A stretch of DNA of 64,000 nt, taken from NCBI GenBank assembly GCA_964017065.1, contig OZ024792.1:3529754-3593753 (forward strand), in the 5' to 3' direction. The notes beneath the pieces were generated by a model, which searched no databases, had not been told where the DNA came from, and saw nothing but the letters and a program-made list of their open reading frames with translations. This DNA comes from Haliclona indistincta. Taxonomy: Eukaryota; Porifera; Demospongiae; Haplosclerida; Chalinidae. Positions 45,166 through 58,800 of this stretch are shown piece by piece (positions within the stretch are counted from its first letter, which is position 1; each line of letters starts with the position of its first letter). Position numbers and translations under genes: made by a program.

Positions 45166-48100
45166 ACCCCAATGGTGCAACCTTGGGGTTTAGTGATTTC
45201 GCGGTGGGACTTAAATGGTGCACACTTGGGGTTTTGTGAATTCGCGGTGAAACCCCAGTGGTGCACCCTTGGGGTTTTGTAAATTCGCAGTGGGACCCCA
45301 GTGGTGCACCCTTGGGCTTTTGTGAATTCGCAGTGGGACCCTAGCGGTGCACCCTAAGGGTTTTGTTTATTCGCGGTGGGACCCCAAAGGTACACCCTAA
45401 TTTGCGGTGGAACCCCAATGGTGCACCCTTGGGGTTTTGTGAATTCGAAGTGGGACCCCAATTGTGCACCATTGGGGTTTTGGAAATTCGCAGTGGGAAC
45501 CCAGTGGTGTACCCTTGGGGTTTTGTGAATTCGCAGTAGGACCCCTGTGGTGCAACCTAAGGGTTTTGTGAATTTGCGGTGGGACCCCAATGGTGCACCC
45601 TTAGGGTTTTGTGAATTCCCAATGGGACCCCTGTGGTGCACACTAAGGGTTTTATGATTTCGCGGTGGTATCCCAATGGTGCACCCTTAGGGTTTTGTGA
45701 ATTCGAGGTGGGACCCCGTTGTGGTGCACCCTTGGGTTTTGTTAATTCGCTGTGTGACCCTAATGCTGCACCCTTTTTTTTTTGTTAATTCGCGGCTGGT
45801 CCGCAATGGTGCTCCCTTGGGGTTTTTTGATGTCGCGGTGGAACCCAAATGATGCACCCGTGGGGTTTTGTGAATTCGCGGTGGGACTCCAATGGTGCAC
45901 CCTTGGGGTTTTGTGAATTCATGGTGTGACCCCAATGGTGCACACTTGGGGTTTTGTGAATTCGCGGTGGGACCCCAATGGTGCACCATTAGGGTTTTGT
46001 GAATTCGCGGTGTGACCCCAATGGTGCACCCTTGGGGTTTAATGAATTCGCGGTGGGACCCCAATGGTGCACACTTGTGGTTTTGTGAATTCGCGGTGGA
46101 ACCCAATTGGTGCAACCTTAGGGTTTTGTGAATTCGCTGTGGGACCCCAAATGTGCACCCTTATGGTTTTGTGAATTCGCGGTGGGACCCCAATGGTGCC
46201 ACCTTCGGGTTTTGTGAATTCTCGATGGGACCCCAATGGTGCACCCTTGGGGTTTTGTGTATTCGCAGTGGGACCCCAGTGGTGCACCCTTGGGGTTTTG
46301 TGAATTCGCAGTTGGACCCCAATGGTGTACCCTTGGGTTTTTGTGAATTCGCGGTGGGACCCCAATAGTGCACCCTTGGGGTTTAGTGAATTCGCGGTGG
46401 GAACCCAATGGTGCACCCTTGGTTTTTTTGTGAATTCGCGGTGGGGCCCCAATGGTGCACCGTCGGGGTTTTGTGAATTCGCGGTGGGACCCCAATTGTG
46501 CACCCTTGGGGTTTTGTAAATTCTTGATGGGACCCCAGTGGTGCACCCTTGGGGTTTTGGAAATTCGCAGTGGGACCCCAGTGGTGCACCCTTGGGGTTT
46601 TGTGAATTCGCAGTGGGAACCCAGTGGTGCACCCTTCGGGTTTTGTGTATTCGCGATGGGACCCCAGTGGTGCACCCTTGGGGTTTTGGCAATTCGCATT
46701 GGGATCCCAGTGGTGCACCCTTGGGGTTTGGTGAATTTGCAGTGGGACCCCAGAGGTGCACCTTTGGGGTTTTGTGAATTCGCGGTGGGACCCCAATAGT
46801 GCACCCTTGGGGTTTTGAGAATTCGCGGAGGGAACCCAATGGTGAACCCTTGGGGTTTTGTGAATTCGCGGTGGGACCCCAATGGTGAAACCTTAGGGTT
46901 TTATGAATTCGCGGTGGGACCCAAATGGTGCACCCTTGGGTTTTGTGAATTTGCAGTGGGACCACAGTGGTGCACCCTTGGGGTTTTGTGAATTCGTGGT
47001 GGGACCCTAATGGTGCACCCTTGGGGTTTTGTGAATTCGCGGTATGACCCCAATGGTGCACCCTTGGGGTTTTGTGAATTCGCCATGGGACCCCAGTAGT
47101 GCACCCTTGGGATTTTGTAAATTCGCAGTGGGACCCCAGTGGTGCACCCTAAAGGTTTTGTGTATTCGCGGTGGGACCCCAATGGTGCACACTTGGGGTT
47201 TTGTGAATTCGCGGTGGGACCCCAATGGTGCACACTTGGGGTTTTGTGAATTTGCGGTGGGTCCCCAAAGGTGCAACCATGGGGTTTCGTGAATTCGCGG
47301 TGGGACCCCAATTGTGCAACCTTGGGGTTTAGTGATTTCGCGGTGGGACTTAAATGGTGCACACTTGGGGTTTTGTGAATTCGCGGTGAAACCCCAGTTG
47401 TGCACCCTTGGGGTTTTGGAAATTCGCAGTGGGACCCCAGTGGTGCACCCTTGGGGTTTTGTGAATTCGCAGTGGGACCCCAGCGGTGCACCCTAAGGGT
47501 TTTGTTTATTCGCGGTGGGACCCCAAAGGTGCACCCTTGGGGTTTTGTGAATTTGCGGTGGAACCCCAATGGTGCACCCTTGGGGTTTTGTGAATTCATG
47601 GTGTGACCCCAATGGTGCACCCTTGGGGTTTTGTGAATTCGCGGTGGGACCCCAATGGTGCACCATTAGGGTTTTGTGAATTCGCGGTGGGACCCCAATG
47701 GTGCACCCTTGGGATTTAATGAATTCGCGGTGGGACCCCAATGGTGCACACTTGTGGTTTTGTGAATTCGCAGTTTGACCCCAATGGTGTACCCTTGGGT
47801 TTTTGTGAATTCGCGGCGGGACCCCAATAGTGCACCCTTGGGGTTTTGTGAATTCGCGGTGGGGCACCAATGGTGCACCGTCGGGGTTTTGTGAATTCGC
47901 GGTGGGACCCCAATTGTGCACCCTTGGGTTTTGTTAATTCGCAGTGGGACCCCAGTGGGGCACGCTTGGGGTTTTGTAAATTCTTGATGGAACCCAAGTG
48001 GTGCACCCTTGGTGATTTTGAAATTCGCAGTGGGACCCCAGTACTGCACAGTTGGTGTTTTGTGAATTCGCAGTCCGACCCCAGTGGTGCACCCTTGGGG

Positions 48101-50090
48101 TTTTGTTTATTCGCGGTGGGACCCCAGTAGTGCGCCGTTGGGGTTTTGTGAATTAGCAGTCCGACCCCAATGGTGCATCCTTGCAGTTTTGAGAATTCGC
48201 AGTGGGACCCCAATGGTGCACCCTTGGGGTTTTGTGAATTCGCCGAGGGACCCCAATGGTGCAACCTTGGGGGTTTTTGAATTCGCAGTGGGACCACAGA
48301 GGAGCACCCTTGGGGATTTGTGAATTCGCGGTGGGACCCCAATGGTGCACACTTGGGGTTTTGTGAATTCGCGGTGGGTCCCCAAAGGTGCAACCATGGG
48401 GTTTCGTGAATTCGCGGTGGGACCCCAATTGTGCAACCTTGGGGTTTAGTGATTTCGCGGTGGGACTTAAATGGTGCACACTTGGGGTTTTGTGAATTCG
48501 CGGTGAAACCCCAGTGGTGCACCCTTGGGGTTTTGGAAATTCGCAGTGGGACCCCAGTGGTGCACCCTTGGGGTTTTGTGAATTCGCAGTGGGACCCCAG
48601 CGGTGCACCCTAAGGGTTTTGTTTATTCGCGGTGGGACCCCAAAGGTGCACCCTTGGGGTTTTGTGAATTTGCGGTGGAACCCCAATGGTGCACCCTTGG
48701 GGTTTTGTGAATTCGAAGTGGGACCCCAATTGTGCACCATTGGGGTTTTGGAAATTCGCAGTGGGAACCCAGTGGTGCACCCTTGGGGTTTTGTGAATTC
48801 GCAGTAGGACCCCTGTGGTGCAACCTAAGGGTTTTGTGAATTCGCGGTGGGACCCCAATGGTGCACCCTTAGGGTTTTGTGAATTCGCAATGGGAACCCT
48901 GCGGTGCACACTAAGGGTTTTATGATTTCGCGGTGGGATCCCAATGGTGCACCCTTGGGGTTTTGTGAATTCGCGGTGGGACCCCGTTGTGGTGCACACT
49001 TGGGTTTTGTTAATTCGCTGTGTGACCCCAATGCTGCACCCTTTTTTTTTGTTAATTCGCAGCTGATCCGCAATGGTGCTCCCTTCGGGTTTCTTGATGT
49101 CGCGGTGGAACCCAAATGATGCACCCGTGGGGTTTTGTGAATTCGCGGTGGGACTCCAATGGTGCTCCCTTGGGGTTTTGTGAATTCATGGTGTGACCCC
49201 AATGGTGCACCCTTGGGGTTTTGTGAATTCGCGGTGGTACCCCAATGGTGCACCATTAGGGTTTTGTGAATTCGCGGTGGGACCCCAATGGTGCACCCTT
49301 GGGGTTTAATGAATTCGCGGTGGGACCCCAATGGTGCACACTTGTGGTTTTGTGAATTCGCGGTGGAACCCAATTGGTGCAACCTTGGGGTTTTGTGAAT
49401 TCGCGGTGGGACCCCAAATGTGCACCCTTATGGTTTTGTGAATTCGCGGTGGCACCCCAATGGTGCACCCTTCGGGTTTTGTGAATTCTCGGTGGGACCC
49501 CAATGGTGCACCCTTGGGGTTTTGTGAATTCGCAGTTGGACCCCATGGTGTACCCTTGGGTTTTTGTGAATTCGCGGTGGGACCCCAATAGTGCACCCTT
49601 GGAGTTTTGTGAATTCGCGGTGGGAACCCAATGGTGCACCCTTGGTTTTTTTGTGAATTCGCGGTGGGGCCCCAATGGTGCACCGTCGGGGTTTTGTGAA
49701 TTCGCGGTGGGACCCCAATTGTGCACCCTTGGGTTTTGTTAATTCGCAGTGGGACCCCAGTGGGGCACCCTTAGGGTTTTGTAAATTCTTGATGGAACCC
49801 AAGTGGTGCACCCTTGGTGATTTGGAAATTCGCAGTGGGACCCCAGTACTGCACAGTTGGTGTTTTGTGAATTCGCAGTCCGACCCCAGTGGTGCACCCT
49901 TGGGGTTTTGTTTATTCGCGGTGGGACCCCAGTAGTGCGCCGTTGGGGTTTTGTGAATTCGCAGTCCGACCCCAATGGTGCATCCTTGCAGTTTTGAGAA
50001 TTCGCAGTGGGACCCCAATGGTGCACCCTTGGGGTTTTGTGAATTCGCGGAGTGACCCCAATGGTGCAACCTTGGGGGTTTTTGAATCTG
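45166..50090 (+). repeat. CAGTGG-type satellite with 1.1-kb and 3.3-kb segment copies
   Basis: About 47290-47600 recurs at about 48405-48720 (offset 1,117, one base short of 26 units). About 45180-46500 recurs at about 48440-49740 (offset about 3,260). Both sets include the T-run unit and the GGGACTTAAATGG marker unit. The copies are more diverged than those of the 2,581-bp array. Confidence 0.7.
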
Positions 50091-52899
50091 CGGTAGGATC
50101 CCAGTGGTGCATCCTTAAGTTTTTGTGAATTTGAGGTGGGACCCCAAAAGTGCTCCCTAGGGGTTTTGTGAATTCGCGGTGGGACCCCAATGGTGCTACC
50201 TTAGGGTTTTGTGAATTCGCGGTGGGACCCCAATGCTGCACCCTTGGGGTTTTGTTAATTCGCGGTGGATCCGCAATGTTGCACCCTTGGGGTTTTTTGA
50301 TGTCGCGGTGGAACCCAAATGATGCACCCGTGGGATTTTGGGAATTCGCGGTGGGACTCCAATGGTGCACCCTTGGGGTTTTGTGAATTGATGGTGGGAC
50401 CCCAATGGTGCACCCTTGGGGTTTTGTGAATTCGCGGTGGGACCCCAATGGTGCACCTTTAGGGTTTTGTGAATTCGCGGTGGGACCCCAATGGTGCACC
50501 CTTGGGGTTTAATGAATTCGCGGTGGGACCCTACCGGTGGGACCCCAATGGTGCACACTTGTGGTTTTGTGAATTCGCGTTGGAACCACAATGGTGCACC
50601 CTTGGGGTTTTTTGATGTCTCGGTGGAACCCAAATGATGCACCCTTGGGGTTTTGTGAATTCTCGGTGGGACCCCAATGGTGCACCCTTGGGGTTTTGTG
50701 TATTCGCAGTGGGACCCCAGTGGTGCACCCTTGGGGTTTTGTGAATTCGCAGTTGGATCCCAATAGTGCACCCTTGGGGTTTTGTAAATTCTTGATGGGA
50801 CCCCAGTGGTACACCCTTGGGGATTTGGAAATTCGCAGTGGGACCCCAGTAGTGCACCGTTGGGGTTTTTTGAATTCGCAGTCCGACCCCAGTGGTGCAC
50901 CCCGGTAGGGTTTTGTGAATTCGCAGTCCGACCCAATGGTGCACCCTTGCAGTTTTGAGAATTCGCAGTGGGACCCCAATGGTGCACCCTTGGGGATTTG
51001 TGAATTCGCGGTGGGACCCCAATAGTGCACCCTTGGGGTTTTGTGAATTCGCAGTCGGACCCCAATGGTGCACCCTTGGGGTTTTGTGAGTTCGTGGTCG
51101 GACCCCAGTGGTGCACCCTTTGGGTTTTGTGAATCTGCAGTGGGATACCAGTGGTGCATCCTTAAGTTTTTGTGAATTTGAGGTGGGACCCCAATAGTGC
51201 TCCCTAGGGGTTTTGTGAATTTGCGGTGGGACCGCAATGGTGCACCCTTGGGGTTTTGTGAATTCGCGGTGGGACCCCCATGGTGCACCTTTGGGGTTTT
51301 GTGAATTCGTGGTGGGACCCCAAAGGTGCAACCATGGGGTTTCGTGAATTCGCAGTGGGACCCCAGTGGTGCACCCTTGGGGTTTTGTGAATTGGCGGTG
51401 GGACCCCAGTGGTGCACCCTTGGGGTTTCGGAAATTCGCAGTGGGACCCCAGTGGTGCACCCTTGGGGTTTTGTGAATTCGCAGTGGGACCCCAGTGGTG
51501 CACCCTAAGGGTTTTGTGAATTCGCGGTGAGACCCCAATGGTGCACCCTTGGGGTTTTGTGAATTCACAGTGGGACCCCAATTGTGCACCAATGGGGTTC
51601 TTTGAATTCGCGGTGGGACCCCAATGGTGCACACTTGTGGTTTTGTGAATTCGCGGTGGAACCCCAATGGTGCACCCTTGGGGTTATTTGATGCCTCGGT
51701 GGAACCCATTTGGTGCACCCTTGGGGTTTTGTGAATTCTCGGTGGGACCCCAATGGTGCACCCTTGGTGTTTTGTGTATTCGCAGTGGGACCCCAGTGGT
51801 GCACCCTTGGGGTTTTGTGAATTCGCAGTCGGACCCCAATAGTGCACCCTTGGGGTTTTGTGAATTCGCGGTGGGACCCCAATTGTGCACCCTTGGGGTT
51901 TTGTGAATTCGCGGTGGGACCCCAATTGTGCACACTTGGGTTTTGTTAATTCGCAGTGGGACCCCAGTGGGGCACCCTTGGGGTTTTGTAAATTCTTGAT
52001 GGGACCCCAGTGGTACACCCTTGGGGATTTGGAAATTCGCAGTGGGACCCCAGTAGTGCACCGTTGGGGTTTTTTGAATTCGCAGTCCGACCCCAGTGGT
52101 GCACCCCAATAGGGTTTTGTGAATTCGCAGTCCGACCCCAATGGTGCACCCTTGCAGTTTTGAGAATTCGCAGCGGGACCCCAATGGTGCACCCTTGGGG
52201 TTTTGTGAATTCGCGGAGATACCCCAATGGTGCAACCTTGGGCATTTTTGAATTCGCAGTGGGACCACAGTGGAGCACCGTTGTGGATTTGTGAATTTCG
52301 CGATGGGACCCCAATAGTGCACCCTTGGGGTTTTGTGAATTCGCAGTGGGACCCCAATGGTGCACCCTTGGGGTTTTGTGAATTCGCGGAGTGACCCCAA
52401 TGGTGCAACCTTGGGGGTTTTTGAATCTGCAGTAGGATCCCAGTGGTGCATCCTTAAGTTTTTGTGAATTCGCGGTGGGACCCCAATGCTGCACCCTTGG
52501 GGTTTTGTGAATTCGCGGTGGGACCCCAATGGTGCACCCTTGGGGTTTTGTGAATTCGCGGTGGGACCCCAATGGTGCTACCTTAGGGTTTTGTGAATTC
52601 GCGGTGGGACCCCAATGCTGCACCCTTGGGGTTTTGTTAATTCGCGGTGGATCCGCAATGTTGCACCCTTGGTGTTTTTTGATGTCGCGGTGGAACCCAA
52701 ATGATGCACCCGCGGGGTTTTGGGAATGCGCGGTGGGACTCCAATGGTGCACCCTTGGGGTTTTGTGAATTCATGGTGGGACCCCAATGGTGCACCCTTG
52801 GGGTTTTGTGAATTCGCGGTGGGACCCCAATGGTGCACCTTTAGGGTTTTGTGAATTCGCGGTGGGACCCCAATGGTGCACCCTTGGGGTTTAATGAAT

Positions 52900-55800
52900 T
52901 CGTGGTGGGACCCTACCGGTGGGACCCCAATGGTGCACACTTGTGGTTTTGTGAATTCGAGTTGGAACCACAATGGTGCACCCTTGGGGTTTTTTGATGT
53001 CTCGGTGGAACCCAATTGATGCACCCTTGGGGTTTTGTGAATTCTCGGTGGGACCCCAATGGTGCACCCTTGGGGTTTTGTGTATTCGCAGTGGGACCCC
53101 AGTGGTGCACCCTTGGGGTTTAGTGAATTCGCAGTAGGACCAAATAGTGCACCCTTGGGGTTTTGTGAATTCGCGGTGGGACCCCAATGGTTCACCCTTG
53201 GGGTTTTGTGTATTCGCAGTGGGACCCCAGTGGTGCACCCTTGGGGTTTAGTGAATTCGCAGTAGGACCAAATAGTGCACCCTTGGGGTTTTGTGAATTC
53301 GCGGTGGGACCCCAATGGTGCACCCTTGGGGTTTTGTGTATTCGCAGTGGGACCCCAGTGGGGCACCCTTGGGGTTTTGTAAATTCTTGATGGGACCCCA
53401 GTGGTACAACCTTGGGGATTTGGAAATTCGCAGTGGGACCCCAGTAGTGCACCGTTGGGGTTTTTCGAATTCGCAGTCCGACCCCAGTGGTGCACCCCGG
53501 TAGGGTTTTGTGAATTCGCAGTCCGACCCCAATGGTGCACCCTTGCAGTTTTGAGAATTCGCAGTGGGACCCCAATGGTGCACCCTTGGGGTTTTGTGTA
53601 TTCGCAGTGGGACCCCAGTGGTGCACCCTTGGGGTTTAGTGAATTCGCAGTAGGACCAAATAGTGCACCCTTGGGGTTTTGTGAATTCGCGGTGGGACCC
53701 CAATGGTGCACCCTTGGGGTTTTGTGTATTCGCAGTGGGACCCCAGTGGGGCACCCTTGGGGTTTTGTAAATTCTTGATGGGACCCCAGTGGTACAACCT
53801 TGGGGATTTGGAAATTCGCAGTGGGACCCCAGTAGTGCACCGTTGGGGTTTTTTGAATTCGCAGTCCGACCCCAGTGGTGCACCCCGGTAGGGTTTTGTG
53901 AATTCGCAGTCCGACCCCAATGGTGCACCCTTGCAGTTTTGAGAATTCGCAGTGGGACCCCAATGGTGCACCCTTGGGGATTTGTGAATTCGCGGTGGGA
54001 CCCCAATAGAGCACACTTGGGGTTTTGTGAATTCGCAGTCGGACCCCAATGGTGCACCCTTGGGTTTTGTGAGTTCGTGGTCGGACCCCAGTGGTGCACC
54101 CTTTGGGTTTTGTGAATCTGCAGTGGGATCCCAGTGGTGCATCCTTAAGGTTTTGTGAATTTGAGGTGGGACCCCAATAGTGCTCGCTAGGGGTTTTGTG
54201 AATTCGCGGTGGGACCGCAATGGTGCACCCTTGGGGTTTTGTGAATTCGCGGTGGGACCCCAATGGTGCACCATTGGTGTTTTGTGAATTCGTGGTGGGA
54301 CCCCATTGGTGCACCCTTGGGGTTTTTAAATTTGCAGTGGTCCCCAGTGGTGCACTCTTGGGGTTTTGTGAATTCGCAGTGGGACCCCAGTTGTGCACCC
54401 TAGCGTTTTTGTGAATTCGCAGTTGGAACCCAATGGTGCACCCTTGGGGTTTTGTGAATTCGTGGTGGAACCCCAATGGTGCACCCTTGGGGTTTTGTGA
54501 AGTGGCGGTGGGACCCCAATAGTGCACCCTTGGGGTTTTGTGAATTCGCGGTGGGACCCCAATGGTGCACAATTGGGGTTTTGTGAATTCGCGGTGGGAC
54601 CCCCATGGTGCACCTTTGGGGTTTTGTGAATTCGTGGTGGGACACCAAAGGTGCAACCATGGGGTTTCGTGAATTCGCAGTGGGACCCCAGTGGTGCACC
54701 CTTGGGGTTTTGTGAATTGGCGGTGGGACCCCAGTGGTGCACCCTTGGGGTTTTGGAAATTCGCAGTGGGACCCCAGTGGTGCACCCTTGGGGTTTTGTG
54801 AATTCACAGTGGGACCCCAATTGTGCACCAATGGGGTTCTTTGAATTCGCGGTGGGACCCCAATGGTGCACACTTGTGGTTTTGTGAATTCGCGGTGGAA
54901 CCCCAATGGTGCACCCTTGGGGTTATTTGATGTCTCGGTGGAACCCAATTGGTGCACCCTTGGGGTTTTGTGAATTCTCGGTGGGACCCCAATGGTGCAC
55001 CCTTTGGGTTTTGTGTATTCGCAGTGGGACCCCAGTGGTGCACCCTTGGGGTTTTGTGAATTCGCAGTCGGACCCCAATAGTGCACCCTTGGGGTTTTGT
55101 GAATTCGCAGTCGGACCCCAATTGTGCACCCTTGGGGTTTTGTGAATTCGCGGTGGGACCCCAATTGTGCACCCTTGGGTTTTGTTAATTCGCAGTGGGA
55201 CCCCAGTGGGGCACCCTTGGGGTTTTGTAAATTCTTGATGGGACCCCAGTGGTACACCCTTGGGGATTTGGAAATTCGCAGTGGGACCCCAGTAGTGCAC
55301 CGTTGTGGTTTTTTGAATTCGCAGTCCGACCCCAGTGGTGCACCCCAGTAGGGTTTTGTGAATTCGCAGTCCGACCCCAATGGTGCACCCTTGCAGTTTT
55401 GAGAATTCGCAGCGGGACCCCAATGGTGCACCCTTGGGGTTTTGTGAATTCGCGGAGAGACCCCAATGGTGCAACCTTGGGTATTTTTGAAGTCGCAGTG
55501 GGACCACAGTGGAGCACCCTTGGGGATTTGTGAATTTCGCGATGGGACCCCAATAGTGCACCCTTGGGGTTTTGTGAATTCGCAGTCGGACCCCAATGGT
55601 GCACGCTTGGGGTTTTATGAATTCGTGGTCGGACCCGAGTGGTGCATCCTTGGGATTTTGAGAATCTGCAGTGGGATCCCAGTGGTGCATCCTTAAGGTT
55701 TTGTGAATTTGAGGTGGGACCCCAATAGTGCTCCCTAGGGGGTTTGTGAATTCGCAGTGGGACCCCAATGGTGCACCCTTGGGGTTTTGTGAATTCGCGG

Positions 55801-58800
55801 TGGGACCCCAATGGTGGTACCTTAGGGTTTTGTGAATTCGCGGTGAGACCCCAATGGTGCACCCTTGGGGTTTTGTGAATTCGCCGTGGGACCCCAGTGG
55901 TGCACCATTGGTGTTTTGTGAATTCGCGGTGGGACCCCATTGGTGCACCCTTGGTGTTTTGTGAATTCGCGGTGGGATCCCAGTGGTGCACCCTTGGGGT
56001 TTGGTGAATTTGCAGTTGGACCCCAGTGGTGGACACTTTGGGTTTTGTGAATTCGCGGTGGGACCCCAATAGTGCACCCTTGGGGTTTTGAGAATTCGCA
56101 GTGGGAACCCAATGGTAAACCCTTGGGGTTTAGTGAATTCGCGGTGGGACCCCAATGGTGAAACCTTAGGGTTTTATGAATTCACGGTGGGACCCCAATT
56201 GTGCACCCTTGGGGTTTTGTGAATTCGCGGTGGGACCCTAATGGTGCACTCTTAGGGTTTTGTGAATTCGCGGTGGGACCCCTAAGGTGCCACCAAGGGG
56301 TTTCGTTAATTCGCGGTGGGACCCCAATGGTGCAACCTTGGGGTTTTGTGATTTCGTGGTGGGACTTAAATGGTGCACCATTGGGGTTTTGTGAATTCGC
56401 GGTTGGACCCCAGTGGTGCACCCTTGGGGTTTTGGAAATTCGCAGTGGGACCCCAGTGGTGCACCCTTGGGGTTTTGTGAATTCACAGTGGGACCCCAGT
56501 GGTGCACCCTAAGGGTTTTGTGAATTCGCGGTCGGACCCCAATGGTGCATCCTTGGGGTATTGTGAATTCGCAGTGGGACCCGAATTGTGCACCCATGGT
56601 GTTCTTTGAATTCGCGGTGGGACCCCAGTGGTGCACCCTTGGGATTTTTGGAATTCGCAATGGGACCCCTGTGGTGCACCCTAAGGGTTTTATGATTTCG
56701 CGGTGGGACCCCAATGGTGCACCCTTGGGTTTTTGTGAATTCGCGGTGGGACCCCAATTGTGCCCCCTTGGGTTTTGTTAATTCGCAGAGGGACCCCAGT
56801 GGGGCACCCTTGGGGTTTTGTAAATTCTTGATGGAACCCAAGTGGTGCACCCTTGCTGATTTGGAAATTCGCAGTGGGACCCCAGTACTGCACAGTTGGT
56901 GTTTTGTGAATTCGCAGTCCGACCCCAGTGGTGCACCCTTGGGGTTTTGTTTATTCGCGGTGGGACCCCAGTAGTGCGCCGTTGGGGTTTTGTGAATTCG
57001 CAGTCCGACCCCAATGGTGCACCCTTGGGGTTTTGTGGATTCGCGGAGTGACCCCAATGGTGCAACCTTGGGGGTTTTTGAATCTGCAGTAGGATCCCAG
57101 TGGTGCATCCTTAAGTTTTTGTGAATTTGAGGTGGGACCCCAAAAGTGCTCCCTAGGGGTTTTGTGAATTCGCGGTGGGACCTCAATGGTGCACCCTTGG
57201 GGTTTTGTGAATTCATGGTGGGACCCCAATGGTGCACCCTTGGGGTTTTGTGAATTCGCGGTGGGACCCCAATGATGCACCTTTAGGGTTTTGTGAATTC
57301 GCGGTGGGACCCCAATGGTGCACCCTTGGGGTTTAATGAATTCGTGGTGGGACCCTACCGGTGGGACCCCAATGGTGCACACTTGTGGTTTTGTGAATTC
57401 GAGTTGGAACCACAATGGTGCACTCTTGGGGTTTTTTGATGTCTCGGTGGAACCCAATTGATGCACCCTTGGGGTTTTGTGAATTCTCGGTGGGACCCCA
57501 ATGGTGCACCCTTGGGGTTTTGTGTATTCGCAGTGGGACCCCAGTGGTGCACCCTTGGGGTTTAGTGAATTCGCAGTAGGACCAAATAGTGCACCCTTGG
57601 GGTTTTGTGAATTCGCGGTGGGACCCCAATGGTGCACCCTTGGGGTTTTGTGTATTCGCAGTGGGACCCCAGTGGGGCACCCTTGGGGTTTTGTAAATTC
57701 TTGATGGGACCCCAGTGGTACAACCTTGGGGATTTGGAAATTCGCAGTGGGACCCCAGTAGTGCACCGTTGGGGTTTTTCGAATTCGCAGTCCGACCCCA
57801 GTGGTGCACCCCGGTAGGGTTTTGTGAATTCGCAGTCCGACCCCAATGGTGCACCCTTGCAGTTTTGAGAATTCGCAGTGGGACCCCAATGGTGCACCCT
57901 TGGGGTTTTGTGTATTCGCAGTGGGACCCCAGTGGTGCACCCTTGGGGTTTAGTGAATTCGCAGTAGGACCAAATAGTGCACCCTTGGGGTTTTGTGAAT
58001 TCGCGGTGGGACCCCAATGGTGCACCCTTGGGGTTTTGTGTATTCGCAGTGGGACCCCAGTGGGGCACCCTTGGGGTTTTGTAAATTCTTGATGGGACCC
58101 CAGTGGTACAACCTTGGGGATTTGGAAATTCGCAGTGGGACCCCAGTAGTGCACCGTTGGGGTTTTTTGAATTCGCAGTCCGACCCCAGTGGTGCACCCC
58201 GGTAGGGTTTTGTGAATTCGCAGTCCGACCCCAATGGTGCACCCTTGCAGTTTTGAGAATTCGCAGTGGGACCCCAATGGTGCACCCTTGGGGATTTGTG
58301 AATTCGCGGTGGGACCCCAATAGAGCACACTTGGGGTTTTGTGAATTCGCAGTCGGACCCCAATGGTGCACCCTTGGGTTTTGTGAGTTCGTGGTCGGAC
58401 CCCAGTGGTGCACCCTTTGGGTTTTGTGAATCTGCAGTGGGATCCCAGTGGTGCATCCTTAAGGTTTTGTGAATTTGAGGTGGGACCCCAATAGTGCTCG
58501 CTAGGGGTTTTGTGAATTCGCGGTGGGACCGCAATGGTGCACCCTTGGGGTTTTGTGAATTCGCGGTGGGACCCCAATGGTGCACCATTGGTGTTTTGTG
58601 AATTCGTGGTGGGACCCCATTGGTGCACCCTTGGGGTTTTTAAATTTGCAGTGGTCCCCAGTGGTGCACTCTTGGGGTTTTGTGAATTCGCAGTGGGACC
58701 CCAGTTGTGCACCCTAGCGTTTTTGTGAATTCGCAGTTGCAACCCAATGGTGCACCCTTGGGGTTTTGTGAATTCGTGGTGGAACCCCAATGGTGCACCC

